Assembly: GCA_017444505.1 (NCBI GenBank)
Contig: JAFSWK010000146.1
Coordinates: 1 to 7,556, forward strand
Origin: Rhodocyclaceae bacterium
GTDB lineage: Bacteria; Pseudomonadota; Gammaproteobacteria; Burkholderiales; Rhodocyclaceae
DNA: 7,556 bases
Direction of reading: 5' to 3'
Shown: piece after piece, positions 1 to 5,766 of the stretch
How positions within the stretch are numbered: position 1 is the first letter of the stretch
How the letters are laid out: the number at the start of each line of letters is the position of its first letter
Notes under the pieces: model-generated
Told to the model about the DNA's origin: nothing
What the model saw: the letters and a program-made list of their open reading frames with translations, nothing else
Database searches by the model: none
Program-made: the position numbers and the translations under genes

Positions 1-1632
1 ATAGCGCGCAATCACATGCAGTTGCGCCACGGGCACGTACAGGCTGGCTTCGTCGGCGTATTGCAGATGCAAAAACTCTGCCTCGCCTTCGCCCAGATTC
101 ATATAGACCAGGCCGAGATAACGCCCGATGCCGTGCGCGTTATGCACGACCAGTTGACCGGGTTTGAGTTCGGACAAATCGCGCAGCCAGCCTTCCATCG
201 ACTGCGCGCGGTGGCGCTCACGATTGCGGCGCGCGCGTGCGCCGTGTTCATACAAATCGGCTTCCGTCACCAGCGCCACGCCCGCGCGCGCCAGCACAAA
301 ACCCGCCGCCAGTGGCGCGACGGCGATGGCCAGCGGCGCTTGCTGCGTCAAACATTCGGCAAACGAGGCACACGCCGCCGCTGCCAGCCCGTGCGCCTGC
401 AAGGTTTCCAGCAGCGTTTGCCGCCGTCCGGCAGATTCGGCAATCAGGCACACCCGCCCTTTTTTGCGCTGGCGCTCGGCCACGAACGCACGCAGCGCCG
501 CAAACGGGTCGGCGGCCTTGCGGTCAACGTGCAGCGGCGGCAAGCGCCCTTCGCTTTCTTCCTCGGCGGATGCCGCGCGCGGCAGGGTGAGACACGCAAA
601 ATCGCGCAGCCGCACAAACAGCTCGTCAGCGCGCAAAAACAGCGCCGCAGGCGCGAGCACCGGATGCTGGCGGTCGCCCTTGCGAAACTCGTAGCGCGAT
701 TCGGTGTCGCGCCAGAATTGTTCCATCGCCGGAGCCAAATCGCCGTGCAGCACGATGCCGCTCGCGGGCGGCAAATGGTCAAAAAACGTTGCCGTCTGCG
801 CAAAAAACAGCGGCAGGTAATACTCAATGCCCGCCGGTGCCACGCCTTTGGAGACGGATTTGTACAGCGGCGAGCGCGACGGGTCGCCTTCGAACATTTC
901 CCGAAAACGGCTGCGAAAACACGCCCGCCCCGCTTCATCCAGCGCAAACTCGCGCGCCGGCAGCAAGCGGATTTCCGGCACCGGATAGAGCGTGCGCTGG
1001 GTATCCGGGTCGAACGTCTTGATGCTCTCCATCGTCTCATCGAACAGGTCGATGCGAAACGGCAGCGCCGAGCCGGTCGGATACAAATCAATCAGCCCGC
1101 CGCGCACGGAAAATTCGCCCGGGCGCACGACTTGCGTCACCGCCTCGTATTCCGCCTGCGCCAGCTGCGCGCGCAGTTGCGCCACGTCCAGCCGCGCGCC
1201 CGCCTTCAAAAAGAACGTGCGTGCCGCCAGATACTGCGGCGGCGCCATGCGGTACATCGCCGTCTGCACCGGCGCAAGCACCACATCCGCCTGCCCCTGG
1301 CCGATGGCGTAGAGTGTCGCCAGCCGTTCCGAGACCAAATCCTGATGCGGCGAAAATTGCTCGTAGGGCAGCGTTTCCCAATCCGGCAACACATGCACCG
1401 CCCAATCGGGCGCCAGCCATTTCAGTTCCTCTTCCAGCCGCGCGCAATCGAGCGCCTGCGCGCACAGCACCACCAGCGGCGCAGTCTCGCCCGCCTGCCG
1501 CTGACGCGCACGCAACTGCCGCAGCAACACCGCATCGCCCGACCCCGCCCACAGCGGCAACGCCCGCCGCCGCCCTTGCGCGGGAAACTCCGGCACCGCA
1601 ACAAGCAAAGAAGAAGACCCGGCACGCGCCAT
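1..1632 (-). CDS. mfd: Transcription-repair coupling factor Mfd, N-terminal 544 residues (C-terminus beyond left edge)
   Basis: Mfd removes RNA polymerase stalled at DNA lesions and recruits UvrA for nucleotide excision repair in the cytoplasm. The frame is open on the minus strand from an ATG at 1632 to base 1; the full family length is about 1,150 residues, so just under half is present. Visible landmarks are WETLPYEQFSPHQD near residues 82-96 and PGEFSVRGGLIDLYP near 170, both typical of the UvrB-like module (domains 1a/2/1b) that contacts UvrA. SKGVAPAGIEY lies further on. LKPGQLVVHNAHGIGRYLG near 488-508 opens the RNA-polymerase-interacting (CarD-like) domain, and the fragment ends in LHVIARY inside it. 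The RecG-like translocase motor and the autoinhibitory C-terminal domain lie outside the window. The start is supported by alignment with recalled E. coli Mfd (roughly ten residues longer here) and by a GGGG tract upstream, a weak ribosome site. It is transcribed away from tRNA-Asn. A long open frame on the opposite strand is a GC-bias shadow. Confidence 0.96.
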   Translation of the reverse strand, partial: MARAGSSSLLVAVPEFPAQGRRRALPLWAGSGDAVLLRQLRARQRQAGETAPLVVLCAQALDCARLEEELKWLAPDWAVHVLPDWETLPYEQFSPHQDLVSERLATLYAIGQGQADVVLAPVQTAMYRMAPPQYLAARTFFLKAGARLDVAQLRAQLAQAEYEAVTQVVRPGEFSVRGGLIDLYPTGSALPFRIDLFDETMESIKTFDPDTQRTLYPVPEIRLLPAREFALDEAGRACFRSRFREMFEGDPSRSPLYKSVSKGVAPAGIEYYLPLFFAQTATFFDHLPPASGIVLHGDLAPAMEQFWRDTESRYEFRKGDRQHPVLAPAALFLRADELFVRLRDFACLTLPRAASAEEESEGRLPPLHVDRKAADPFAALRAFVAERQRKKGRVCLIAESAGRRQTLLETLQAHGLAAAACASFAECLTQQAPLAIAVAPLAAGFVLARAGVALVTEADLYEHGARARRNRERHRAQSMEGWLRDLSELKPGQLVVHNAHGIGRYLGLVYMNLGEGEAEFLHLQYADEASLYVPVAQLHVIARY

Positions 1633-1667
1633 GAACGCAGCACCCCGAAAGCAAACGAAAGCCGCAT

Positions 1668-1673
1668 ATTATC
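1668..1673 (-). promoter_or_regulatory. Possible -10 element for mfd
   Basis: On the minus strand GATAAT matches five of six sigma70 -10 positions and lies 35 nt before the mfd ATG, predicting a leader of about 30 nt. I see no good -35 hexamer at 16-18 nt, so this is a weak call. It would give back-to-back transcription with the tRNA-Asn promoter about 35 bp away. Confidence 0.3.
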
Positions 1674-1705
1674 CGCCCTCGCCGCCAAAAATGCACCGCA
1701 GACTA

Positions 1706-1735
1706 TTGACACCACGCCCACCGCCCGCCTAGAAT
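1706..1735 (+). promoter_or_regulatory. Sigma70-type promoter of tRNA-Asn
   Basis: TTGACA (1706-1711, perfect consensus) and TAGAAT (1730-1735, five of six) are separated by 18 nt. Transcription should start near 1742, leaving a 4-5 nt leader before the mature tRNA at 1747 for RNase P to remove. The bases between the -10 and the start are GC-rich (GCGCC), the discriminator type found in stable-RNA promoters under stringent (ppGpp/DksA) control. That regulatory reading is inferred from composition. Confidence 0.8.
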
Positions 1736-1746
1736 TGCGCCTCTTT

Positions 1747-1822
1747 TCCCCGATAGCTCAGTCGGTAGAGCGACGGACTGTTAATCCGCAGGTCCCTGGT
1801 TCGAGCCCAGGTCGGGGAGCCA
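1747..1822 (+). tRNA. tRNA-Asn, anticodon GTT
   Basis: This is a complete 76-nt cloverleaf with genome-encoded CCA (1820-1822). The acceptor stem pairs 1747-1753 with 1812-1818 in seven Watson-Crick pairs, the first being U1-A72. The D stem is GCTC/GAGC. The anticodon loop CTGTTAA has GTT at 1780-1782, which decodes AAC and AAU. The T stem is CCTGG/CCAGG around a TTCGAGC loop, and the discriminator base is G73. The anticodon stem has four pairs plus an A27-C43 mismatch at its base. U1-A72 is the known identity pair that lets bacterial GatCAB amidate Asp-tRNA-Asn, which fits the AspRS type at the right end of the window. It sits alone between its own promoter and a strong terminator, so it is probably monocistronic. 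Confidence 0.97.
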
Positions 1823-1830
1823 GACAACAC

Positions 1831-1860
1831 AAAGGCCGCCCACGGGCGGCCTTTCTTTTT
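1831..1860 (+). terminator. Rho-independent terminator of tRNA-Asn
   Basis: A perfect 10-bp stem, AAAGGCCGCC (1831-1840) with GGCGGCCTTT (1845-1854), closes a CACG tetraloop and is followed by a T-rich run (CTTTTT, 1855-1860). It begins 8 nt after the tRNA CCA end. The AAA/TTT ends of the stem give some terminator character in the reverse direction too, so it may also stop leftward read-through toward mfd. Confidence 0.85.
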
Positions 1861-1911
1861 CCTCGCCGCCCACGGGCGGCCTTTTCCTTTCCTCGCCGCC
1901 CGTTATGGGCG
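1835..1911 (+). repeat. Tandem 30-bp repeat of terminator hairpins (two full copies, one partial)
   Basis: Copy A (1835-1864) and copy B (1865-1894) abut and match at 27 of 30 positions; the first 20 bases, which form the hairpin GCCGCC-CACG-GGCGGC, are identical. A degenerate third copy starts in register at 1895 with GCCGCCCG and folds into a smaller hairpin, CGCCC (1897-1901) with GGGCG (1907-1911). The second hairpin has a 6-bp GC stem followed by TTTT CC TTT and could be a back-up terminator. The array looks like local tandem duplication of the tRNA terminator. Confidence 0.8.
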
Positions 1912-1944
1912 CGCACCTTGTCCTTCCCCGACACAATTTTCCGC

Positions 1945-1973
1945 TTGACGCCCTCCCCCCCTTTTCGTACACT
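1945..1973 (+). promoter_or_regulatory. Strong sigma70-type promoter with no downstream plus-strand gene nearby
   Basis: TTGACG (1945-1950, five of six) and TACACT (1968-1973, four of six) are separated by the optimal 17 nt, mostly a pyrimidine tract. A start is expected near 1980. The next gene is on the opposite strand and ends at 2057, so the only thing the promoter can plainly serve is the short hairpin transcript at 1980-2029. It is a sequence match only, but the spacing and both boxes are good for a GC-rich genome. Confidence 0.55.
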
Positions 1974-1979
1974 GTGGGC

Positions 1980-2029
1980 AACAACACCCGCCACGCCTCT
2001 GCTTGCAAGCGCACCCCGGCGGGTTTTTT
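1980..2029 (+). ncRNA. Candidate small RNA of about 50 nt
   Basis: The predicted transcript begins about 7 nt after the TACACT box and ends in the T6 run of the hairpin at 1986-2024. It would be nearly all structure: a 7-bp outer stem with an internal 10-nt palindrome, GCTTGCAAGC (2001-2010), which could form an apical loop or pair between two molecules. I see no ribosome site plus short ORF that would make it a leader peptide. It matches no RNA family I recognise. Alternatives are a decoy or insulating promoter-terminator pair, or chance. The 3' end lies about 28 nt from the stop codon of the convergent acuI-like gene, so a longer read-through RNA would be antisense to that mRNA. Confidence 0.33.
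1986..2029 (+). terminator. Rho-independent terminator, plus strand
   Basis: ACCCGCC (1986-1992) pairs with GGCGGGT (2018-2024), directly followed by a six-T run (2024-2029). The 25-nt loop holds the palindrome GCTTGCAAGC. On the minus strand the same hairpin lies about 32 nt beyond the acuI-like stop codon but is followed only by GTTGTTG, so termination for that gene would be weak. Confidence 0.6.
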
Positions 2030-2056
2030 ATTGCCGGCAAACTTTCTCCGCGCGCT

Positions 2057-3049
2057 TCATCCCATCTCCACCACCGTGCGCCCTTTCACCTTTCCGGCGA
2101 TGAAGGCGTCGAAGGCGGTGGGCAGCTCATTGAAGGCGATGGTGCGCGTCACCTCATGCAGATGGCGCGGTTTCAAATCCGTCGCCAGCCGCTGCCAGAC
2201 GCGCTCGCGCAGCGGAAAGCCGGTGTAGGCCGAATCAATGCCCAGCAAACTCACACCGCGCAAAATGAAGGGAAACACCGTGGTTTCCAGCCGGATGTCG
2301 GCGGCGTTGCCGATACTCGCCACCGTACCGGCCTGCCGCATGGTGGCCAGCACCCAGTGCAGAATCTTGCCGCCGACGTTATCGACCGCCCCCGCCCAGC
2401 GCGCCTTTTCCATCGGGCGCACCTGCTCAAAATCCATTTCCTGCCGCAGCAACACCTCCCGCGCGCCCAGCGTTTCCAGTTGCGCGCGTTCTTCGGGCTT
2501 GCCGGTCAGCGCCGCGACTTCATAGCCGCGTCCGGCCAGCATATCGACGGCCAGCCCGCCCACGCCGCCGCTCGCCCCTGTCACCACCACCGGCCCCTGT
2601 TCCGGACGCAGGCCGCAATCTTCCATGCGCACCACGGCCAGCGCCGCAGTAAAACCCGCCGTGCCCAGCGCCATGCTCTCAAACAGGCTCAACCCTGCGG
2701 GCAGTTGCAGCGCCCAGGCAGCGGGCACGCGGGCGTATTGCGCATAGCCGCCGTGGTGCGAGACGCCCAGATCAAAACTGGTCGCAATCACATTGTCGCC
2801 GACGACAAAGCGCGCATCGCTGCTCTCCACCACTTCCCCGCACAAATCAATGCCGCCCACGCACGGAAAGCGGCGGATGATTTTGCCCGCCCCGGTCGCC
2901 GCCAGTGCATCCTTGTAATTGATGCTGGAATAGCGCACGCGAATCAGCAGCTCGCCCGCATCCAGCGCCTCGGCGCGCATCCGCCGCATGTTGCCGCGTG
3001 GCGGCTGTTCTTTTCCTTCTTCGATCACATATGCCTGAAATTCTTCCAT
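2057..3049 (-). CDS. acuI: AcuI/YhdH-type acrylyl-CoA reductase (NADPH), MDR superfamily
   Basis: The 330-residue product closely resembles E. coli YhdH (324 residues) and Rhodobacter AcuI, cytosolic NADPH-dependent reductases that convert toxic acryloyl-CoA to propionyl-CoA. Landmarks are SSINYKDALAATGAGKIIR (41-59) in the GroES-like catalytic domain, GGIDLCGEV (65-73), HHGGYAQYARV (98-108), LGTAGFTAALAV (128-139), the nucleotide-binding loop GASGGVG (158-164), and DNVGG and FILRGVSLLGIDS nearer the C-terminus. Zinc-site cysteines typical of alcohol dehydrogenases are absent, as expected for quinone-reductase-like MDR members. The frame stays open upstream to 3199, but the ATG at 3049 matches the family start and has AGGA at 3058-3061, 8 nt away. 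The gene stands alone, convergent with the tRNA region and divergent from the HDOD gene. Physiological substrate is inferred from family only; the symbol is by homology. Confidence 0.9.
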   Translation of the reverse strand: MEEFQAYVIEEGKEQPPRGNMRRMRAEALDAGELLIRVRYSSINYKDALAATGAGKIIRRFPCVGGIDLCGEVVESSDARFVVGDNVIATSFDLGVSHHGGYAQYARVPAAWALQLPAGLSLFESMALGTAGFTAALAVVRMEDCGLRPEQGPVVVTGASGGVGGLAVDMLAGRGYEVAALTGKPEERAQLETLGAREVLLRQEMDFEQVRPMEKARWAGAVDNVGGKILHWVLATMRQAGTVASIGNAADIRLETTVFPFILRGVSLLGIDSAYTGFPLRERVWQRLATDLKPRHLHEVTRTIAFNELPTAFDAFIAGKVKGRTVVEMG

Positions 3050-3116
3050 TTCGGGTTTCCTCTCCGTTATGATGTTACCCACACACGCAAACGATGCGGA
3101 CTGCATGGGTGGGCGA

Positions 3117-3145
3117 AAAATATCGCGCATCGTCGCAGCCGTAAA
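3117..3145 (-). promoter_or_regulatory. Possible promoter of the acuI-like gene
   Basis: On the minus strand TTTACG (3140-3145) and TATTTT (3117-3122) each match four of six consensus positions with a 17-nt spacer. A start near 3110 would give a leader of about 60 nt. The 197-bp divergent region 3050-3246 otherwise shows no clear operator, riboswitch or good promoter for the rightward HDOD gene; a poor TTGATG/CATACC pair is the best I see on that strand. Confidence 0.3.
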
Positions 3146-3246
3146 GTGCGATTGTGATTGTTTCATCTTGCCCTTGATGCCAAACAACAGACACCCCATA
3201 CCGCCTTGCCCGGCGCACCGCCCTCACCTGTTTTGAGAACATCGCC

Positions 3247-4119
3247 ATGCTGCTCACCGAACCCCTGCTCTCTGTTGAAGCCTACGTTGATTTTTTCTCC
3301 AAACAGGAAATGCCCATCTTGCGGCGCACCGCGCAAGAACTGGAATATTTCCAGAAAGAGATTATGGAAACCGTCAGCGCCCGCGAAATTACCACCGCCG
3401 TGATGAACGACCCGCTGCTGACCATCCGCGTCTTGCAATACCTGCAACACAACCGCCGCAAATCACAGAATCACGACATCACCACCTTGCCGCGGGCGAT
3501 CATGATGATTGGCATCCAGCCCTTTTTGACCATTTTCACCCAAGCGCCCGTTCTTGAGGACCAGATTACCGACCCGCAGCACCTGCTGGGCGTGCTGCGC
3601 ATCATTGCCCGGGCGCGGCGTGCGGCGCATTTTGCGCGCGACTGGGCCATTGCCCGGCACGACATTGACGTGGATGAAATTACCGTCGCCGCCCTGCTGC
3701 ACGAATCGGTCGAAATCGTCTGCTGGTGTTTTGCCCCCACGCTGGTGCAGGCCGTCTATGCCCAGCAGGCGGCCAACCCGATGCTGCACACCCATGTCGC
3801 GCAGCGGCATGTGTTTGGTTTTTCTGCGGACGACCTGCAACTTGAACTGGCGCGCGCCTGGGAAATGCCCGCCCTGCTCGTCGACTTGCTGGACACGGAA
3901 AACTCGCCCGACAACCCGCGCGTGCAAACCGTCCGTCTGGCCGGCAACTTTGCCCGCCACCTCAGCAACCGTGGCTGGGACAATCCTGCCATTCCCAGCG
4001 ATCTGATTGCCATCCAGAACCTGCTGCACTTGAGCCGCGAGCAACTCCTGCACCGCGTTGGCGTGCCGATGGAGCATCAAGACCGCTTCCTGCTTGACGA
4101 ACCCAGCGAATTCGCCTGA
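3247..4119 (+). CDS. HDOD-domain signalling protein
   Basis: The 290-residue protein matches the HDOD family, a helical relative of HD phosphohydrolases found in bacterial signalling and stress proteins and generally thought non-enzymatic. The domain covers about residues 20-215: PILRRTAQELEYF (23-35), the NDPLLTIRVLQYLQ stretch (54-67) and LPRAIMMIGIQPF (81-93) are typical of its first half. The position of the HD-type LLHDIG motif reads LLHES (150-154), so the metal-binding Asp is replaced by Glu. No receiver, GGDEF, EAL or kinase domain is fused and there is no signal peptide or membrane segment, so it is a soluble stand-alone protein. The ATG at 3247 has a weak GAGA site about 9 nt upstream. 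The exporter gene follows after 35 nt, suggesting an operon. Specific role unknown. Confidence 0.85.
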   Translation: MLLTEPLLSVEAYVDFFSKQEMPILRRTAQELEYFQKEIMETVSAREITTAVMNDPLLTIRVLQYLQHNRRKSQNHDITTLPRAIMMIGIQPFLTIFTQAPVLEDQITDPQHLLGVLRIIARARRAAHFARDWAIARHDIDVDEITVAALLHESVEIVCWCFAPTLVQAVYAQQAANPMLHTHVAQRHVFGFSADDLQLELARAWEMPALLVDLLDTENSPDNPRVQTVRLAGNFARHLSNRGWDNPAIPSDLIAIQNLLHLSREQLLHRVGVPMEHQDRFLLDEPSEFA

Positions 4120-4154
4120 CCACCCCTGCCCGCGCGCCCGCGCGGCTCGCCGCC

Positions 4155-4793
4155 ATGGACAGCAAGCTCTGGCTGTTTTTCGTCGTCAGCACGCTTTTCA
4201 TCTCCGCCACGCCCGGTGCCAACATGCTCTGGGCGTTTCATTGTGGTCTACATCACGGCGTGCGCAAAACGCTCTGGACGCTGGCCGGGCTGAGCGCAGG
4301 TTTGCTCTTGCTGCTGGTCATCTCGCTGGACGGCATTGGCTATTTCAGCCAAAACAACCCCGCCGCCTTTCAGGCGCTCAAACTCGCTGGTGCTGTCTAT
4401 CTTGCCTGGCTGGGCTGGCGGCTATGGCGCAACACCAGCGCATCTTTCGACGCCGACCAGCCTGACGCACCGCCCGCCCCCAGCGGCTGGCGGCTGTTTC
4501 GTGACGGCATTTTTGTCTCCCTCTCCAACCCCAAGGCCATCCTCTTTTTTGCCGCCTTCTTCCCCAAGTTTCTCATTCCCAGCCAGCCGCTCGCGCCGCA
4601 ATACCTTGTTCTCGCGCTCACTTTCTTCTGCATTGAGACCGCCTGGCAACTGATTTACACCTGCGGCGGGCGGGCGCTGGCCGCCTGGTTCATGCGCGAA
4701 AACCACCTCCGCCTGTTACACCGCGCCTGCGCCATCATCTTCCTCCTCATCGCCGCCAGCCTCGCCGCCGAAGCCGTGCTGGCGCGCGCCTAG
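4155..4793 (+). CDS. LysE/RhtB-family amino-acid exporter
   Basis: The 212-residue hydrophobic protein has the length and about six membrane segments usual for LysE/RhtB translocators, which export amino acids or related small molecules through the inner membrane using the proton gradient. Landmarks are the N-terminal segment with SATPGANM (17-24, the family's PGP-like motif), GLSAGLLLLLVIS (45-57), ALKLAGAVYLAWLGWRLWR (74-92), a hydrophilic loop rich in Asp and Pro (about 94-112), and GIFVSLSNPKAILFFAAFFPKF (118-139), the conserved NPK stretch. Two more segments end the protein. Substrate cannot be deduced. The ATG at 4155 has no clear ribosome site, only the GC-rich spacer after the HDOD stop, so translation may depend on coupling. 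The stop at 4791 is followed by a hairpin with a T tract at 4858-4876. Confidence 0.9.
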   Translation: MDSKLWLFFVVSTLFISATPGANMLWAFHCGLHHGVRKTLWTLAGLSAGLLLLLVISLDGIGYFSQNNPAAFQALKLAGAVYLAWLGWRLWRNTSASFDADQPDAPPAPSGWRLFRDGIFVSLSNPKAILFFAAFFPKFLIPSQPLAPQYLVLALTFFCIETAWQLIYTCGGRALAAWFMRENHLRLLHRACAIIFLLIAASLAAEAVLARA

Positions 4794-4840
4794 TTAGTGT
4801 CTCGTACATTTTTATGCGCCGCAGGCAGTTTCGGCGTTTC

Positions 4841-4849
4841 TGCCATAAT
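4841..4849 (+). promoter_or_regulatory. Possible extended -10 promoter before the spermidine-synthase-like gene
   Basis: TGC followed by CATAAT (4844-4849, five of six) forms an extended -10 element. No -35 box stands out at 16-18 nt upstream. The start would fall near 4856, directly at the base of the hairpin and T tract at 4858-4876, so any transcript toward the gene at 4906 must read through that structure. Confidence 0.35.
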
Positions 4850-4857
4850 GCCACGCA

Positions 4858-4876
4858 CCCGCCTGCGGGCTTTTTT
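4858..4876 (+). terminator. Hairpin with T6 tract between the exporter and spermidine-synthase-like genes
   Basis: CCCG (4858-4861) and CGGG (4866-4869) flank a CCTG loop, then C and six Ts (4871-4876). The stem is short (4 bp of GC), but the T run is clean. It lies 65 nt after the exporter stop, fitting the end of the HDOD-exporter transcript. It also lies only 30 nt before the next start codon, so it could act as an attenuator for that gene. Confidence 0.5.
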
Positions 4877-4905
4877 GTCTTTCTTCCTTTTGCGCCGCAA
4901 AGCCC

Positions 4906-5661
4906 ATGTCGTACAGCATTGACGTCAGCGAACAGGCCGGTGTGCGCTATCTGCACTTCGGCTCGCCCTGGATTCAGGGCGCGATGCGCATCGCCCGCCC
5001 CAATCAACTGGAACTGGCCTACACCCGCGAAATGATGCTTGGCCTGCTCCTGCACGGCTGGTGCCGCTGGCCGCGACGGGCGCTGTTGATTGGGTTAGGT
5101 ACGGCGTCCTTGCTGCGTTTTTTGCATCACCATCTGCCGCACTGCGTGCTCGATGTCGTCGAAATTGATGCGCGTGTGGTCGCCTGCGCCCGGCAGTTTT
5201 TCCGCCTGCCGCCCGAAGACGAACGTTTTCGCCTGCATCTGGCCGATGGCGCTGAATTTATCGTCCGCGAAGGGGCGGCGTATGACTTCATTGCCGTCGA
5301 TGGTTTTGACCACAAGGCACGCGCCGGGGCGCTGGATTCGCCGGATTTTTACCGCGCCGCGCGTGCGCGCCTGTCGCTGGAAGGCGTGCTGGCCGTCAAT
5401 CTGCTCGGCTCGGATGCCGCCAAAAAACGCAGCACGCGCTGGTTGCGCGAAGTCTTCGCCGAACGGCTGCACACCTTCGCCTCTGCCGACGCAGGCAACG
5501 TCATCGCGCTGGGCGCGGCGGGCAACCCCATCGCCTGCCCGCTGTCCGAATTGCATGAACGCGCCCGCGTGCTCAAACAGGAAACTGGCCTGGACCTAGC
5601 GCCCCCTCTCGCCCGTCTGCTCTACGGTCACAGCTTTCCGGGCGAATGCTTCCCGCTCTAG
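4906..5661 (+). CDS. Spermidine-synthase-like protein (SAM-dependent Rossmann fold)
   Basis: The 251-residue product resembles the polyamine aminopropyltransferase family (SpeE), cytosolic enzymes that move an aminopropyl group from decarboxylated SAM to a polyamine. Visible motifs are LELAYTREMM (35-44), equivalent to the DE.IYHEM region; LLIGLGTASLLRFL (60-73), the cofactor-binding loop; VVEIDARV (84-91), with the ribose-binding acid; ADGAEF (113-118); and YDFIAVDGFD (126-135), whose two Asp residues align with the catalytic DxxD of SpeE. True SpeE proteins have GGGDG in the loop, while this one has GLGTAS, and its N-terminal beta domain is abbreviated. It may therefore be a relative with another acceptor, or a methyltransferase-like paralogue, rather than authentic spermidine synthase. 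No SAM decarboxylase gene is nearby. The ATG at 4906 has no clear ribosome site but gives the expected family N-terminus. Confidence 0.8.
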   Translation: MSYSIDVSEQAGVRYLHFGSPWIQGAMRIARPNQLELAYTREMMLGLLLHGWCRWPRRALLIGLGTASLLRFLHHHLPHCVLDVVEIDARVVACARQFFRLPPEDERFRLHLADGAEFIVREGAAYDFIAVDGFDHKARAGALDSPDFYRAARARLSLEGVLAVNLLGSDAAKKRSTRWLREVFAERLHTFASADAGNVIALGAAGNPIACPLSELHERARVLKQETGLDLAPPLARLLYGHSFPGECFPL

Positions 5662-5714
5662 ACCTTCTCCCCCGCGCGGCCCGCACATGCTTTCCTTGCC
5701 TGCGGCAAAGGCGA

Positions 5715-5720
5715 TAAAAT
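5715..5720 (+). promoter_or_regulatory. Possible -10 element of the fmdB-aspS unit
   Basis: TAAAAT matches five of six -10 positions 47 nt before the FmdB start codon. The best -35 candidate, TTTCCT (5691-5696), matches only three of six at 18 nt. A small hairpin, TTGCC (5696-5700) with GGCAA (5704-5708), sits just upstream and has no T tract, so it is not a terminator. No other control signal is evident in 5662-5766. Confidence 0.35.
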
Positions 5721-5766
5721 GCGCGGTTTTCTGTCCAACCCCACCCTCTTTGCGGAGCATGACGCC

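Noticed and set aside
1747..1822. Phage or island attachment site at the tRNA-Asn 3' end
   Set aside because: tRNA-Asn genes are common integration sites, but no integrase gene or repeat of the tRNA 3' end is seen in the window.
1835..1911. CRISPR-like array
   Set aside because: The 30-bp units abut with no spacers, and each is a terminator hairpin with a T-rich tail.
1758..2014. Short minus-strand frames across the tRNA and terminators
   Set aside because: They translate the tRNA complement and the hairpin repeats; such frames are common false ORFs around tRNA genes.
16..2103. A 695-residue open frame on the plus strand opposite mfd and spanning the tRNA
   Set aside because: It runs through the tRNA-Asn and its terminator, is very rich in Arg/Gln/His/Ala/Pro as expected for antisense of GC-rich coding DNA, and has no recognisable family; the minus strand encodes clear Mfd.
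2003..3157. A 384-residue plus-strand open frame opposite the acuI-like gene
   Set aside because: The minus strand matches YhdH/AcuI along its whole length with a good ribosome site; the plus-strand product has no recognisable motif.
3050..3199. A 50-residue N-terminal extension of the acuI-like protein, starting at 3199
   Set aside because: The family starts at the 3049 ATG, which has a well-spaced AGGA; the extension has no family similarity and would contain the likely promoter.
5719..5766. A 16-residue N-terminal extension of the FmdB-like protein
   Set aside because: MPIYEYxC is the invariant family start and has its own GGAG site; the upstream ATG overlaps the -10 element.
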